A DNA stretch of 8,401 nucleotides, from positions 1 through 8,401 of the forward strand of contig JAHEIJ010000089.1 of the NCBI GenBank assembly GCA_024639445.1, written 5' to 3'. How positions within the stretch are numbered: position 1 is the stretch's first letter; the number at the start of each line of letters is the position of its first letter. The notes under the pieces are model-generated. The model ran no database searches. It was not told the origin of the DNA and saw only the letters and a list, made by a program, of their open reading frames with translations. This DNA comes from Gammaproteobacteria bacterium (GTDB lineage Bacteria > Pseudomonadota > Gammaproteobacteria > UBA6429 > Thiohalophilaceae). The position numbers and the translations under genes were made by a program. Positions 1-5,249 of this stretch are shown here, piece after piece.

Positions 1-1
1 A

Positions 2-148
2 ACGGATCAGCAATTGGAGTTATTACGTTCGAGGCAATGCGATCATGGGCAAGGCTTTTATTTTTCACCCCCAATGTCGCCAGATGATTTTGTTGAGTAT
101 GTGTTACAACGAGACAAATTGCCTGATATCAGACCACAGGTTAACTAA
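2..148 (+). CDS. C-terminal end of an EAL-domain (c-di-GMP phosphodiesterase-type) protein, 5' truncated by window edge
   Basis: The frame opening at base 2 is read through from before the window and ends at TAA (146-148), giving 48 residues. It contains TDQQLELLRSRQCDHGQGFY followed by FSPPMSPDDF. This matches the end of EAL domains, where a 'QLxxLxxxGCDxxQGYxFSxPxxxxxF' block forms the last strand and helix of the TIM barrel. Known for the family: EAL domains hydrolyse cyclic di-GMP to pGpG, or act as degenerate c-di-GMP receptors. The catalytic EAL motif and metal ligands lie outside the window, so activity and any GGDEF or PAS partner domains cannot be judged. About 12 residues follow the domain end, so the protein stops shortly after EAL, as is usual. 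It converges on glgC with only 10 bp between the stop codons. The family call is good; activity is unknown. Confidence 0.82.
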   Translation, partial: TDQQLELLRSRQCDHGQGFYFSPPMSPDDFVEYVLQRDKLPDIRPQVN

Positions 149-158
149 CAATATTGTT
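147..158. other. 12-bp perfect palindrome between convergent stop codons
   Basis: AACAATATTGTT begins inside the EAL gene's TAA and ends just before the glgC stop. It fills the convergent junction almost exactly. It is AT-rich, has no loop and no GC stem, so it is a poor intrinsic terminator. It could be a protein-binding dyad or chance. No better terminator for either gene is visible here. Confidence 0.3.
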
Positions 159-1385
159 TTAATTCCCTGCAAAACCATAATTTCTTGGCACTATTACCAC
201 GCCTTTTTCAGTAATCGTAAAACGAATTGCATCTTTTTCTTTATCAAATCCAATCCGCTCACCAGCAGGAATAACTACATCTTTGTCGACGATGCAGCGT
301 TGTAATTCTGCACCCTTGCCCACCTGTACCCCATTAAACAAGATGGAATCATGAATGACCGCTTCATCATCGACAAATACATGCGGAAACAGAATTGAGT
401 GCTGAACACTCCCACCCGAAACAACTACACCGCCCGCCGCAATAGAATTAATAAAAATTCCTTCACTGCCTTCATCCCCGGGAACCGTACGCGCCGGTGG
501 ATTCTGGGACTGATAGGTGCGGATCGGCCAATCAGCTTGATACAAATTGATGGGTGGCACGGGTGTTAGAAGATCCATATTCGCTTCATAGTAGCTGTCA
601 AGCGTACCGACATCACGCCAGTAACGATCCGGAGTTACTCGCCCTCCTTCACCGCCAAAATGATAGGCATACACTTTCTCCGTCTCGATCAAGCGGGGAA
701 TGATGTCTTTACCAAAATCATGGGTTGAACCTTCCTCTCTGGCGTCTGCATTAAGCACCTCCAACAGTAGATCAATCGAAAACACATAAATGCCCATCGA
801 AGCCAATGCCAGTTGCGGATCAGACGCCATGGGAGTCGGGTTCGCGGGTTTTTCTTCAAAGTGCTCTATTTTACTATTTGCATCGACTGCTAATATGCCA
901 AATTCAGTCGCTTCTGCAAGCGGCACATCCATACATCCAACGGTAAGACCCGCATCATGCTGCAAATGGGACTTGAGCATGGCCGCATAGTCCATGCGAT
1001 AAATATGATCACCCGACAGGATCAGCACCCACTGGGCCCCGCTCCGCTCCAGCAAATACAGGTTTTGATACACCGAATCCGCCGTGCCACGATACCAATG
1101 CTCACCGGTCCGCATCTGGGGGGGTACGGGGGTGACATATTCACCCAATTCGGGATTAAAAATGGACCAGCCATCACGCAGGTGTTTTTGTAATGACAGG
1201 GATTTGTACTGGGTCAGTACCAGAATACGCCGAAGGCCGGAATGAAGACAGTTCGCCAGCGTGAAATCAATTATGCGGTATTTACCGCCGAAAGGCACTG
1301 CGGGTTTCGCCCGATCCTCGGTTAGTGGATGAAGTCGGCTGCCTGTTCCTCCCGCCAGAATTATGGTCAACGTCTCGTGCAGCAT
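159..1385 (-). CDS. glgC: Glucose-1-phosphate adenylyltransferase (ADP-glucose pyrophosphorylase)
   Basis: Cytoplasmic enzyme that makes ADP-glucose and PPi from ATP and glucose-1-phosphate, the committed step of bacterial glycogen synthesis. The 408 residues are near the family's usual ~400-430. The nucleotidyltransferase fold starts with LAGGTGSRLHPLTEDRAKPA (10-29) and FGGKYRIIDF (32-41). K35 aligns with the E. coli activator-site lysine of the GGK motif. WYRGTADSVYQN lies at 97-108 and SGDHIYRMDY at 124-133, with D126 as the catalytic metal aspartate. FEEKP (176-180) carries the glucose-1-phosphate-binding lysine K179, and YWRDVGTLDSYYEAN follows. The C-terminal ~100 residues show the left-handed beta-helix hexapeptide pattern (GGVVVSGG, DSILFNGVQVGKG, RCIVDKDVVIPAG). 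Start: ATG at 1385-1383, with AAAGGAG (1396-1402 on the + strand) 10 nt upstream. No glgA, glgB or glgP is in view. A small membrane-protein gene lies 104 bp upstream on the same strand. Confidence 0.96.
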   Translation of the reverse strand: MLHETLTIILAGGTGSRLHPLTEDRAKPAVPFGGKYRIIDFTLANCLHSGLRRILVLTQYKSLSLQKHLRDGWSIFNPELGEYVTPVPPQMRTGEHWYRGTADSVYQNLYLLERSGAQWVLILSGDHIYRMDYAAMLKSHLQHDAGLTVGCMDVPLAEATEFGILAVDANSKIEHFEEKPANPTPMASDPQLALASMGIYVFSIDLLLEVLNADAREEGSTHDFGKDIIPRLIETEKVYAYHFGGEGGRVTPDRYWRDVGTLDSYYEANMDLLTPVPPINLYQADWPIRTYQSQNPPARTVPGDEGSEGIFINSIAAGGVVVSGGSVQHSILFPHVFVDDEAVIHDSILFNGVQVGKGAELQRCIVDKDVVIPAGERIGFDKEKDAIRFTITEKGVVIVPRNYGFAGN

Positions 1386-1489
1386 TCTTTTCCTGCTCCT
1401 TTATGCAACGGGACCATCTTACCCAAGAGAGTAAAGAAAATCAGCCATCCTGGATACCCGGGATATATTCAGAACCCTGTAATCCAGAC

Positions 1490-1609
1490 TTAATCATTGT
1501 CGTCACGTTTATTTTTCGTAAATGTATTTTTGTTAATGTGCTTCAGCATCAACAGATTGCCAACCACCATTACAACCACGAGAGAGAATATGATAATAAC
1601 CCATTTCAT
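1490..1609 (-). CDS. Small single-pass membrane protein, 39 aa, DUF2897-like
   Basis: This short ORF lies between glgC and the divergent binding-protein gene. It runs from ATG (1609-1607) to TAA (1492-1490). The protein has one hydrophobic helix at residues 3-22 (WVIIIFSLVVVMVVGNLLML) and then a strongly basic and polar tail (KHINKNTF, TKNKRDDND). The helix ending in GN, followed by 'xLK' and a short charged tail, resembles DUF2897, a family of tiny gammaproteobacterial membrane proteins of unknown function. That match is from memory of the pattern, not a search. By the positive-inside tendency the tail should face the cytoplasm. A GGAG lies upstream with about 14 nt spacing, which is long, so translation may be weak. 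No in-frame alternative ATG precedes it. It could be co-transcribed with glgC, as I see no terminator in the 104-bp gap. No function can be assigned. Confidence 0.6.
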   Translation of the reverse strand: MKWVIIIFSLVVVMVVGNLLMLKHINKNTFTKNKRDDND

Positions 1610-1748
1610 TAGTCGACTATTGACTCCATAATAATCATAATAATATTAGCTCTATATTTGACTAAAACGTTCTAAACATAATTAATAAACTGTCGATATA
1701 AATAAGAAATATAACTAAAATAGATCAACCAACATAAGGATTACTGCC
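1610..1748. promoter_or_regulatory. AT-rich divergent intergenic region with probable promoters
   Basis: This 139-bp AT-rich stretch separates the leftward small-ORF/glgC unit from the rightward binding-protein gene and should hold promoters for both. On the + strand TTGACT (1658-1663) is followed, after 18 nt, by TTAATA (1682-1687), a plausible but imperfect sigma-70 pair. A second TTGACT lies at 1620-1625. On the - strand a TTGATC near 1724 could serve the leftward unit. ATAATAAT occurs twice in tandem (1628-1635, 1637-1644). AAGGA (1736-1740) is the ribosome site of the rightward gene. The exact promoter is uncertain. Confidence 0.4.
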
Positions 1749-2564
1749 ATGCGGAAGAAAGATCTCTTTCTCGCTGCGTTAGTATTGATTATTGGTATTG
1801 TCCCAGCTGCTCGGGCCGAAGAGCCCCTGATTTTTTCGACTGCCCCGACTCACTCAACCCGGAAAACCCTGGAAATTTATGAGCCCCTGGTTGTTTATCT
1901 CAGTGATGTGATCGGCAGGAAGATTGAAATCAAACCGGCCACTACCTTTATCGACTATAACAACAACATTCAAAAAAACAAATACCACATTGTTTTTGAT
2001 GGACCGCACTTATCAGGCTGGCGCATGGATAAATTTGGTCATATCCCCGTCGCAAGGTTACCGGGCTATATTAAAATCGTTATTGTGATTAAAAAGGACA
2101 GTACAATTACCCGTATGGAGCAACTCTCCGGCCAGCGGGTCTGTTCCTTTCCTTCACCGAACATGCTGACCATGGCATTTTTTGAGTACTTTACCAACCC
2201 GATTCGCCAACCGGTACCTGTGCCGGCAAGAGGTTTCAAAGGGCTTGAAAAATGCCTGCAACGGGACGATGTTGAGGCCGCCGTATTACGCGATAAAATG
2301 TGGGCGAAGATGAAGAATAAGGAGAAATACAAAATCCTGTTTGCTCCCGATAAAAGCTATCCGGAACGAACCTTTACGCTGTCACCCGGTATTGATGCGG
2401 CAACACGCAAAAAAATCACCTATGCACTGTTGAGCAAACAGGGCCAGGAATATCTTCAAAACGTGTTAACCACCTTCAAGCGCGATAGGTTGGTACCGGC
2501 TAGACCGGATGAATATAAGGATCTGGGTCTGCTGTTGGTTCCGGTATGGGGATTTTATAACTAG
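1749..2564 (+). CDS. PhnD-like phosphate/phosphonate-type periplasmic substrate-binding protein
   Basis: The protein is 271 residues. Its N-terminal signal peptide (MRKKDLF, then a hydrophobic core ending VPAARA/EE near residue 23) predicts export to the periplasm. The mature part looks like the PhnD/Phosphonate-bd family of type-2 periplasmic binding proteins. IFSTAPTHSTRKTLEIYEPL (28-47) is the usual first strand and helix. YHIVFDGPHLSGWR (79-92) matches the family's 'YDIVxxGPxxxxxR' ligand-pocket block. VIVIKKDSTITRMEQLSGQR and CSFPSPNML follow. Two cysteines (in RVCSF and EKCLQ) might form a disulfide. Family members bind phosphate, phosphite, phosphonates or other oxyanions, and many divergent ones are sensors rather than transporter subunits. 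No ABC permease or ATPase is adjacent, so the ligand and partner are unknown. Start: ATG with AAGGA 8 nt upstream. It is monocistronic, followed by an intrinsic terminator. Confidence 0.8.
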   Translation: MRKKDLFLAALVLIIGIVPAARAEEPLIFSTAPTHSTRKTLEIYEPLVVYLSDVIGRKIEIKPATTFIDYNNNIQKNKYHIVFDGPHLSGWRMDKFGHIPVARLPGYIKIVIVIKKDSTITRMEQLSGQRVCSFPSPNMLTMAFFEYFTNPIRQPVPVPARGFKGLEKCLQRDDVEAAVLRDKMWAKMKNKEKYKILFAPDKSYPERTFTLSPGIDAATRKKITYALLSKQGQEYLQNVLTTFKRDRLVPARPDEYKDLGLLLVPVWGFYN

Positions 2565-2607
2565 ATTCTATGAAATAATCACAACAAACTGTAAAACAAA
2601 AAGAACT

Positions 2608-2636
2608 CGGGGAGCGTTAAACACTCCCCGTTTTTT
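2608..2636 (+). terminator. Rho-independent terminator, possibly bidirectional
   Basis: A perfect 7-bp GC-rich stem, CGGGGAG (2608-2614) with CTCCCCG (2624-2630), closes a 9-nt loop. It is followed directly by six T (2631-2636). It lies 44 bp after the binding-protein stop. The flank 2595-2605 is A-rich (AACAAAAAGAA), so on the opposite strand the same stem is followed by a T-rich run. It can therefore also stop the convergent gene that ends at 2687. Confidence 0.9.
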
Positions 2637-2686
2637 GTGCTTGATTCATTAAAGTCAGCGAAAGTTATTTTTTGAGAGTGACCACC

Positions 2687-3169
2687 CTATAACATCTCAA
2701 TCAACCATTTTGTTACCGTTCCGGTAGCATGGGCGCACTTTTTTCCGCGCGCTTCATCAAAAGCCTTGTATTCGTCTTCGTTCCACATATCATAAGTGCG
2801 GCCGGTGAACTGGTGCTGCAACTCTTCACAGGTAACACCGCCGAATTCCTCGCGAAAGCGTTCCACCAGTTCACGACCCTTTTTGAAGTTGGAGATGAAG
2901 CGGCCTTTATCCAGCTTGTCGCGGTCCCGCCCCCGTTTGGCGCTCAACGCCATGAGTCCACCAGTTAAAGCCCCGCAGGCTCCCTGACCCATCAGGCCGC
3001 CACCGCCGGAAAGCCCGTGGCTGGCTTTGATGGTGCTGTCATCGATAAATCCAAGCGTTTCCTGCACGGTCGCGAGCACGCATTGGGGACAACAGCCATA
3101 ATCCAGCTCATATTGCAGCGCTTTCTCATAGGCTTCATTTGCAAGTTCCTGTTTTTCTTCCTTTTTCAT
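2687..3169 (-). CDS. C_GCAxxG_C_C family putative redox-active protein
   Basis: This 160-residue cysteine-rich protein has no signal peptide or membrane segment and should be cytoplasmic. It shows the cysteine signature of the C_GCAxxG_C_C family (PF09719-type). CCPQC lies at 26-30, GACGALTGG at 63-71 (C65), TCEEL at 113-117 (C114) and KCAHATG at 144-150 (C145). A glycine-rich turn LSGGGGLMGQ (53-62) precedes GACGALTGG. The conserved cysteines suggest redox or metal/cofactor binding, but no reaction is established, so I assign no function. An in-frame TTG (3184) and ATGs (3181, 3175) extend the frame by up to five residues. I chose the ATG at 3169-3167 because GGAG (3176-3179 on the + strand) sits 6 nt before it. 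A candidate promoter lies at 3198-3226. The gene converges on the PhnD-like gene and shares its terminator. Confidence 0.85.
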   Translation of the reverse strand: MKKEEKQELANEAYEKALQYELDYGCCPQCVLATVQETLGFIDDSTIKASHGLSGGGGLMGQGACGALTGGLMALSAKRGRDRDKLDKGRFISNFKKGRELVERFREEFGGVTCEELQHQFTGRTYDMWNEDEYKAFDEARGKKCAHATGTVTKWLIEML

Positions 3170-3197
3170 TACCATCTCCATCAAATAAGCTAATACT

Positions 3198-3226
3198 TAT
3201 ATAGTAGACAGACCCCCGCTCTGCAA
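3198..3226 (-). promoter_or_regulatory. Candidate sigma-70 promoter for the C_GCAxxG_C_C gene
   Basis: Read on the minus strand, TTGCAG (3226-3221), a 17-nt spacer and TATATA (3203-3198) form a -35/-10-like pair with ideal spacing, about 30 bp upstream of the chosen start codon. An overlapping TATAAG (3201-3196) is a closer -10 match but gives a 19-nt spacer. The -35 matches only the TTG of the consensus, so the call is tentative. Confidence 0.4.
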
Positions 3227-3352
3227 CATTGATCTGAAGCAAGAATGTTACAAATGACGAAATCAGGCCCGATATTTTGTCGCTTGACGCATAACCAACG
3301 TCACAGCGATCAACAGATATTTTTATTAATGCAGCAATACTTTCTATATCTC

Positions 3353-3372
3353 AATAGACCAAATGTTCTATT
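3353..3372. repeat. Inverted repeat AATAGA-N8-TCTATT next to the HD-GYP promoter
   Basis: The arms AATAGA (3353-3358) and TCTATT (3367-3372) are perfect inverted repeats around an 8-nt spacer that itself carries two further matching pairs. The right arm touches the TAAA element of the sigma-28-like promoter. A dimeric regulator site is possible; no regulator family is recognised. Confidence 0.4.
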
Positions 3373-3398
3373 AAACCTGCGGACAGATCGTCCGATAA
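3372..3398 (+). promoter_or_regulatory. Sigma-28 (FliA)-type promoter for the HD-GYP gene
   Basis: TAAA (3372-3375), exactly 15 nt, then TCCGATAA (3391-3398) fits the flagellar sigma-28 consensus TAAA-N15-GCCGATAA at 11 of 12 positions. Transcription would start near 3405, leaving a leader of about 110 nt before the ATG at 3518. This would tie the HD-GYP protein to the late flagellar regulon. Caution: CGGAC (3380-3384) and GTCCG (3390-3394) form a dyad overlapping the -10 element. Part of the match could therefore belong to an operator instead. Confidence 0.65.
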
Positions 3399-3517
3399 GT
3401 AGATATACCTTTAAATGAGGATAAGAAAATTAACCCAATATAAGGGATAATTTAGTGAATATTTACCAGACAAAAAATAACGATATTCAACCGTTCATGG
3501 ATTGAGAAAGAAAGTAA

Positions 3518-4762
3518 ATGAAAATTAAATTTGGTGTTGAAGACTTGCAAATTGGCATGTTTGTAAGCGAACTCGACCGTCCCTGGCTTGAAACCCCATT
3601 TACGCTTGAAGGCTTATTAATCAAAGAAGCAGATGATATAGAGCAAATTAAGAATATATCTACCCATGTTTATGTCGATACTGACAAATCAACACACTTT
3701 ACCGGAAGTAACAACAACGCACATTTAGGGCAGCTAAAAAAACAACAAAAGGAATTTGTCGACACCCTAATTCTCGAAAAGAATGAATTAGGGATCGATG
3801 ATTTACAACATAAAACTCAAAAAGCAAATAACTTACGCGATCGGGCCCGTACTTACGTAGAACACACTTTCAAGGAAATTTACGAAGCGGGAAACATTGA
3901 TGTCGATATCGCCAAGGAAATTGTCAGCGAATTAGTTGAAAGTATTATCAATGACCCTGACACAATGATTTGGTTAACCCATTTAAAAAACAAAAATGAA
4001 TCTACAACCATTCACTCTGTCAACGTCTGTATTCATTCAATCAATTTAGGACGATCTATAGGCTTATCCCCAAAGGAATTAAATATACTGGGTTTAGGCG
4101 CGATGCTGCATGATATAGGCAAAACAAGCGTTTCGAATAGCATCCTGAATAAGACGTCAGAACTCAGCAGCGATGAATTCAGACTTTATAAAGCTCACGC
4201 TTTTCTCGGTTACAAGATGTTATCAGCCAAACCCAATCTCGCACCTGAAATATTGGATATCGTATTAGATCATCATGAACGCCTCGATGGGAGCGGCTAT
4301 CCCAACAAGAAAAAAGATGATGAAATCAGCCAGTTCGTCCGTATTGTCAGCCTGATCGATGAATATGATGAATTAATGAATGGCCAATTTGGGAAGAAAG
4401 GCATGAGCCCGCACCATGCACTAAATGCACTTTACAACATGACACCCGGTAATTTTGACCAGGATTTGATCGAAGCATTTGTTAAATTGATTGGTGTTTA
4501 TCCAATTGGCAGCATTGTCGAATTGAATACAGGACATACGGGCGTGGTAATCCTGAACAATAAAAACAGTCGTATGAAGCCCGTTGTGGGGCTTGTGTTA
4601 AGCCGCAAACATGAGCACTATAATAAGATTAAACTATTAAATCTGGCCAGTGAAGTATGGCAGAGGATCCCTGGCCGCAAACTAAGAATTACTAAATTGC
4701 TTGAACCAAATGCACGTGACATTAATGTGCAAGCGGTCATTTCAAGCGTACTGCCAGGTTAA
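3518..4762 (+). CDS. DUF3391 / HD-GYP domain cyclic-di-GMP phosphodiesterase
   Basis: Soluble 414-residue protein with no signal peptide. Residues 3 to about 130 are a DUF3391 domain, with the hallmark IGMFVSELDRPWLETPF at 12-28. This domain commonly precedes HD-GYP. Residues about 160-300 are the HD-GYP domain: HSVNV (H166), the HDIGK motif at 198-202, H227, HHERLDGSGYP at 252-262 and LIDEYD with D281. All usual core metal ligands and the GYP signature are present, so an active enzyme degrading c-di-GMP to pGpG or GMP is likely. The acidic residue that supplies a third-metal ligand in some homologues is not at the expected spacing before H166 (E161 is one residue off), so a dinuclear site is possible. 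The last ~90 residues form a C-terminal segment seen in such proteins (PIGSIVELNTGHTGVVI). The coding sequence is more AT-rich than urtAB. A sigma-28-like promoter lies upstream, suggesting a role in motility control. Confidence 0.93.
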   Translation: MKIKFGVEDLQIGMFVSELDRPWLETPFTLEGLLIKEADDIEQIKNISTHVYVDTDKSTHFTGSNNNAHLGQLKKQQKEFVDTLILEKNELGIDDLQHKTQKANNLRDRARTYVEHTFKEIYEAGNIDVDIAKEIVSELVESIINDPDTMIWLTHLKNKNESTTIHSVNVCIHSINLGRSIGLSPKELNILGLGAMLHDIGKTSVSNSILNKTSELSSDEFRLYKAHAFLGYKMLSAKPNLAPEILDIVLDHHERLDGSGYPNKKKDDEISQFVRIVSLIDEYDELMNGQFGKKGMSPHHALNALYNMTPGNFDQDLIEAFVKLIGVYPIGSIVELNTGHTGVVILNNKNSRMKPVVGLVLSRKHEHYNKIKLLNLASEVWQRIPGRKLRITKLLEPNARDINVQAVISSVLPG

Positions 4763-4802
4763 ATATTGCCCAGGAATATGCAAAAAGCATCCATCTGAGT
4801 CC

Positions 4803-4826
4803 ACCGCACGGGTTTACCGTGCCGGT
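4803..4826. other. Stable stem-loop 40 bp after the HD-GYP gene
   Basis: GCACGG (4806-4811) and CCGTGC (4817-4822) pair around the loop GTTTA. ACC (4803-4805) and GGT (4824-4826) extend the stem to 9 bp with one bulged C. No T-run follows on either strand, so it is not a canonical intrinsic terminator. It may protect the 3' end of the HD-GYP mRNA or act with Rho. Confidence 0.45.
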
Positions 4827-4989
4827 TCCCAAATTAAAAAAGCGAACTGCCAGCAACTATTCGATGTACTAATTAAAAAGGATGCTGCCCGGGGCCGGAC
4901 ACTCCACAGTTCTGACTTCCTACATCACTTATGCCACTGATTGCGAGCAACTCATAACTGCTATTCATACAATAACCTTCCTGTAATCT

Positions 4990-5036
4990 TGCACCAAATT
5001 TAACCGTTATTAAAATTGAAAGCACTATAACAGTGC
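4990..5036 (+). promoter_or_regulatory. Tandem NtrC (NRI)-type enhancer sites
   Basis: GCAC-N7-GTGC (5022-5036) is a perfect dyad (GCACT / AGTGC arms) with the NtrC consensus spacing. A second, weaker site starts with TTGCACC (4990-4995) and has a degenerate right half (ACC near 5003-5005). The centres, about 4998 and 5029, are 31 bp apart, three helical turns, as in the E. coli glnA enhancer. The strong site lies about 110 bp upstream of the predicted sigma-54 start. NtrC-P bound here would activate urt transcription under nitrogen limitation. Confidence 0.65.
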
Positions 5037-5058
5037 ATGGCTTCTTGCTAAATCAGAC

Positions 5059-5071
5059 AATCAATCAGTCA
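5059..5071 (+). promoter_or_regulatory. Possible IHF site between enhancer and promoter
   Basis: AATCAATCAGTCA differs from the IHF consensus WATCAA-N4-TTR at one position. It lies roughly midway between the NtrC-like sites and the -24/-12 promoter, where DNA bending usually occurs in sigma-54 systems. In such AT-rich DNA a one-mismatch hit can easily arise by chance. Confidence 0.25.
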
Positions 5072-5111
5072 TTCCTAAGCTAATCAATTGAACAACTTTG
5101 TAAAAATGGTT

Positions 5112-5128
5112 TTGGCCCGGTTATTGCT
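5112..5128 (+). promoter_or_regulatory. Sigma-54 (RpoN) -24/-12 promoter of the urt operon
   Basis: TTGGCCCGGTTATTGCT fits the RpoN consensus TTGGCACG-N4-TTGCW. The invariant GG (5114-5115) and GC (5126-5127) are separated by exactly 10 nt, and only one base (C for A) departs from the core. Transcription would start near 5139, giving a leader of about 110 nt before urtA. Sigma-54 control fits the nitrogen-limitation role of urea uptake and the NtrC-like sites upstream. Confidence 0.8.
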
Positions 5129-5141
5129 CTTTGCTATACCA

Positions 5142-5155
5142 GCGCCTGTAGGCGC
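5142..5155. other. GC-rich hairpin at the start of the urtA leader
   Basis: GCGCC (5142-5146) pairs with GGCGC (5151-5155) around TGTA, a few bases after the predicted sigma-54 start point. The sequence GCGCCTG ... GGCGCCCCT recurs after urtA (6564-6585). A 5' hairpin of this kind could stabilise the transcript. Confidence 0.45.
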
Positions 5156-5198
5156 CCCTTGTTACGCCCCATACTGAAACAACAAGGTTTCATGGACC

Positions 5199-5217
5199 GG
5201 CCGGACAATAGCCGGCC
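5199..5217. other. Second urtA leader hairpin
   Basis: GGCCGG (5199-5204) and CCGGCC (5212-5217) form a perfect 6-bp all-GC stem with a 7-nt loop, ending 17 nt before the AGGAG ribosome site (5235-5239). No T-run follows, so it is not a terminator. It could shape ribosome access or mRNA stability. Confidence 0.5.
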
Positions 5218-5249
5218 CACAACAATTACAAAATAGGAGTATCCGGACT

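Larger units (their letters stand above)
3170..3517. other. AT-rich divergent intergenic region, no further gene seen
   Basis: Between the divergent C_GCAxxG_C_C and HD-GYP genes I find no convincing ORF or RNA gene. The stretch holds the candidate promoters and inverted repeats listed separately. The last 100 bp before the HD-GYP gene are very AT-rich. They have only a weak purine-rich ribosome site (GAGAAAGAAAG, 3504-3514) rather than a clear AGGAG. Confidence 0.5.
4763..5249. other. 487-bp intergenic control region upstream of urtA
   Basis: No credible gene is seen. A + strand open frame at 4701-4940 begins inside the HD-GYP gene and has no protein-like character, and a 31-codon minus-strand frame near 4890-4980 is featureless. 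The right half is regulatory: NtrC-like sites, a sigma-54 promoter and two leader hairpins, each listed separately. The left part (4830-4980) holds nothing I can identify. Confidence 0.6.

Noticed and set aside
147..158. Palindrome AACAATATTGTT as intrinsic terminator
   Set aside because: AT-only core with no loop and at most a short T-run. Too unstable for a canonical terminator.
45..305. 86-codon + strand open frame
   Set aside because: It overlaps the EAL gene end in another frame and then runs antisense into glgC. The protein has no recognisable domain.
1386..1489. Terminator between the small ORF and glgC
   Set aside because: CCCGGG-containing dyads are present, but no stem of adequate length followed by a T-run in the minus direction.
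1325..1612. 95-codon + strand open frame
   Set aside because: Antisense to the start of glgC and to the small membrane-protein ORF. Composition is unlike a protein and no ribosome site is seen.
3170..3184. Longer start (TTG at 3184) for the C_GCAxxG_C_C protein
   Set aside because: The GGAG that best fits as ribosome site lies within this extension, 6 nt before the ATG at 3169. The extra residues add no family match.
4701..4940. 79-codon + strand open frame crossing the HD-GYP stop
   Set aside because: Starts inside the HD-GYP gene out of frame, lacks a good ribosome site and resembles no protein family.
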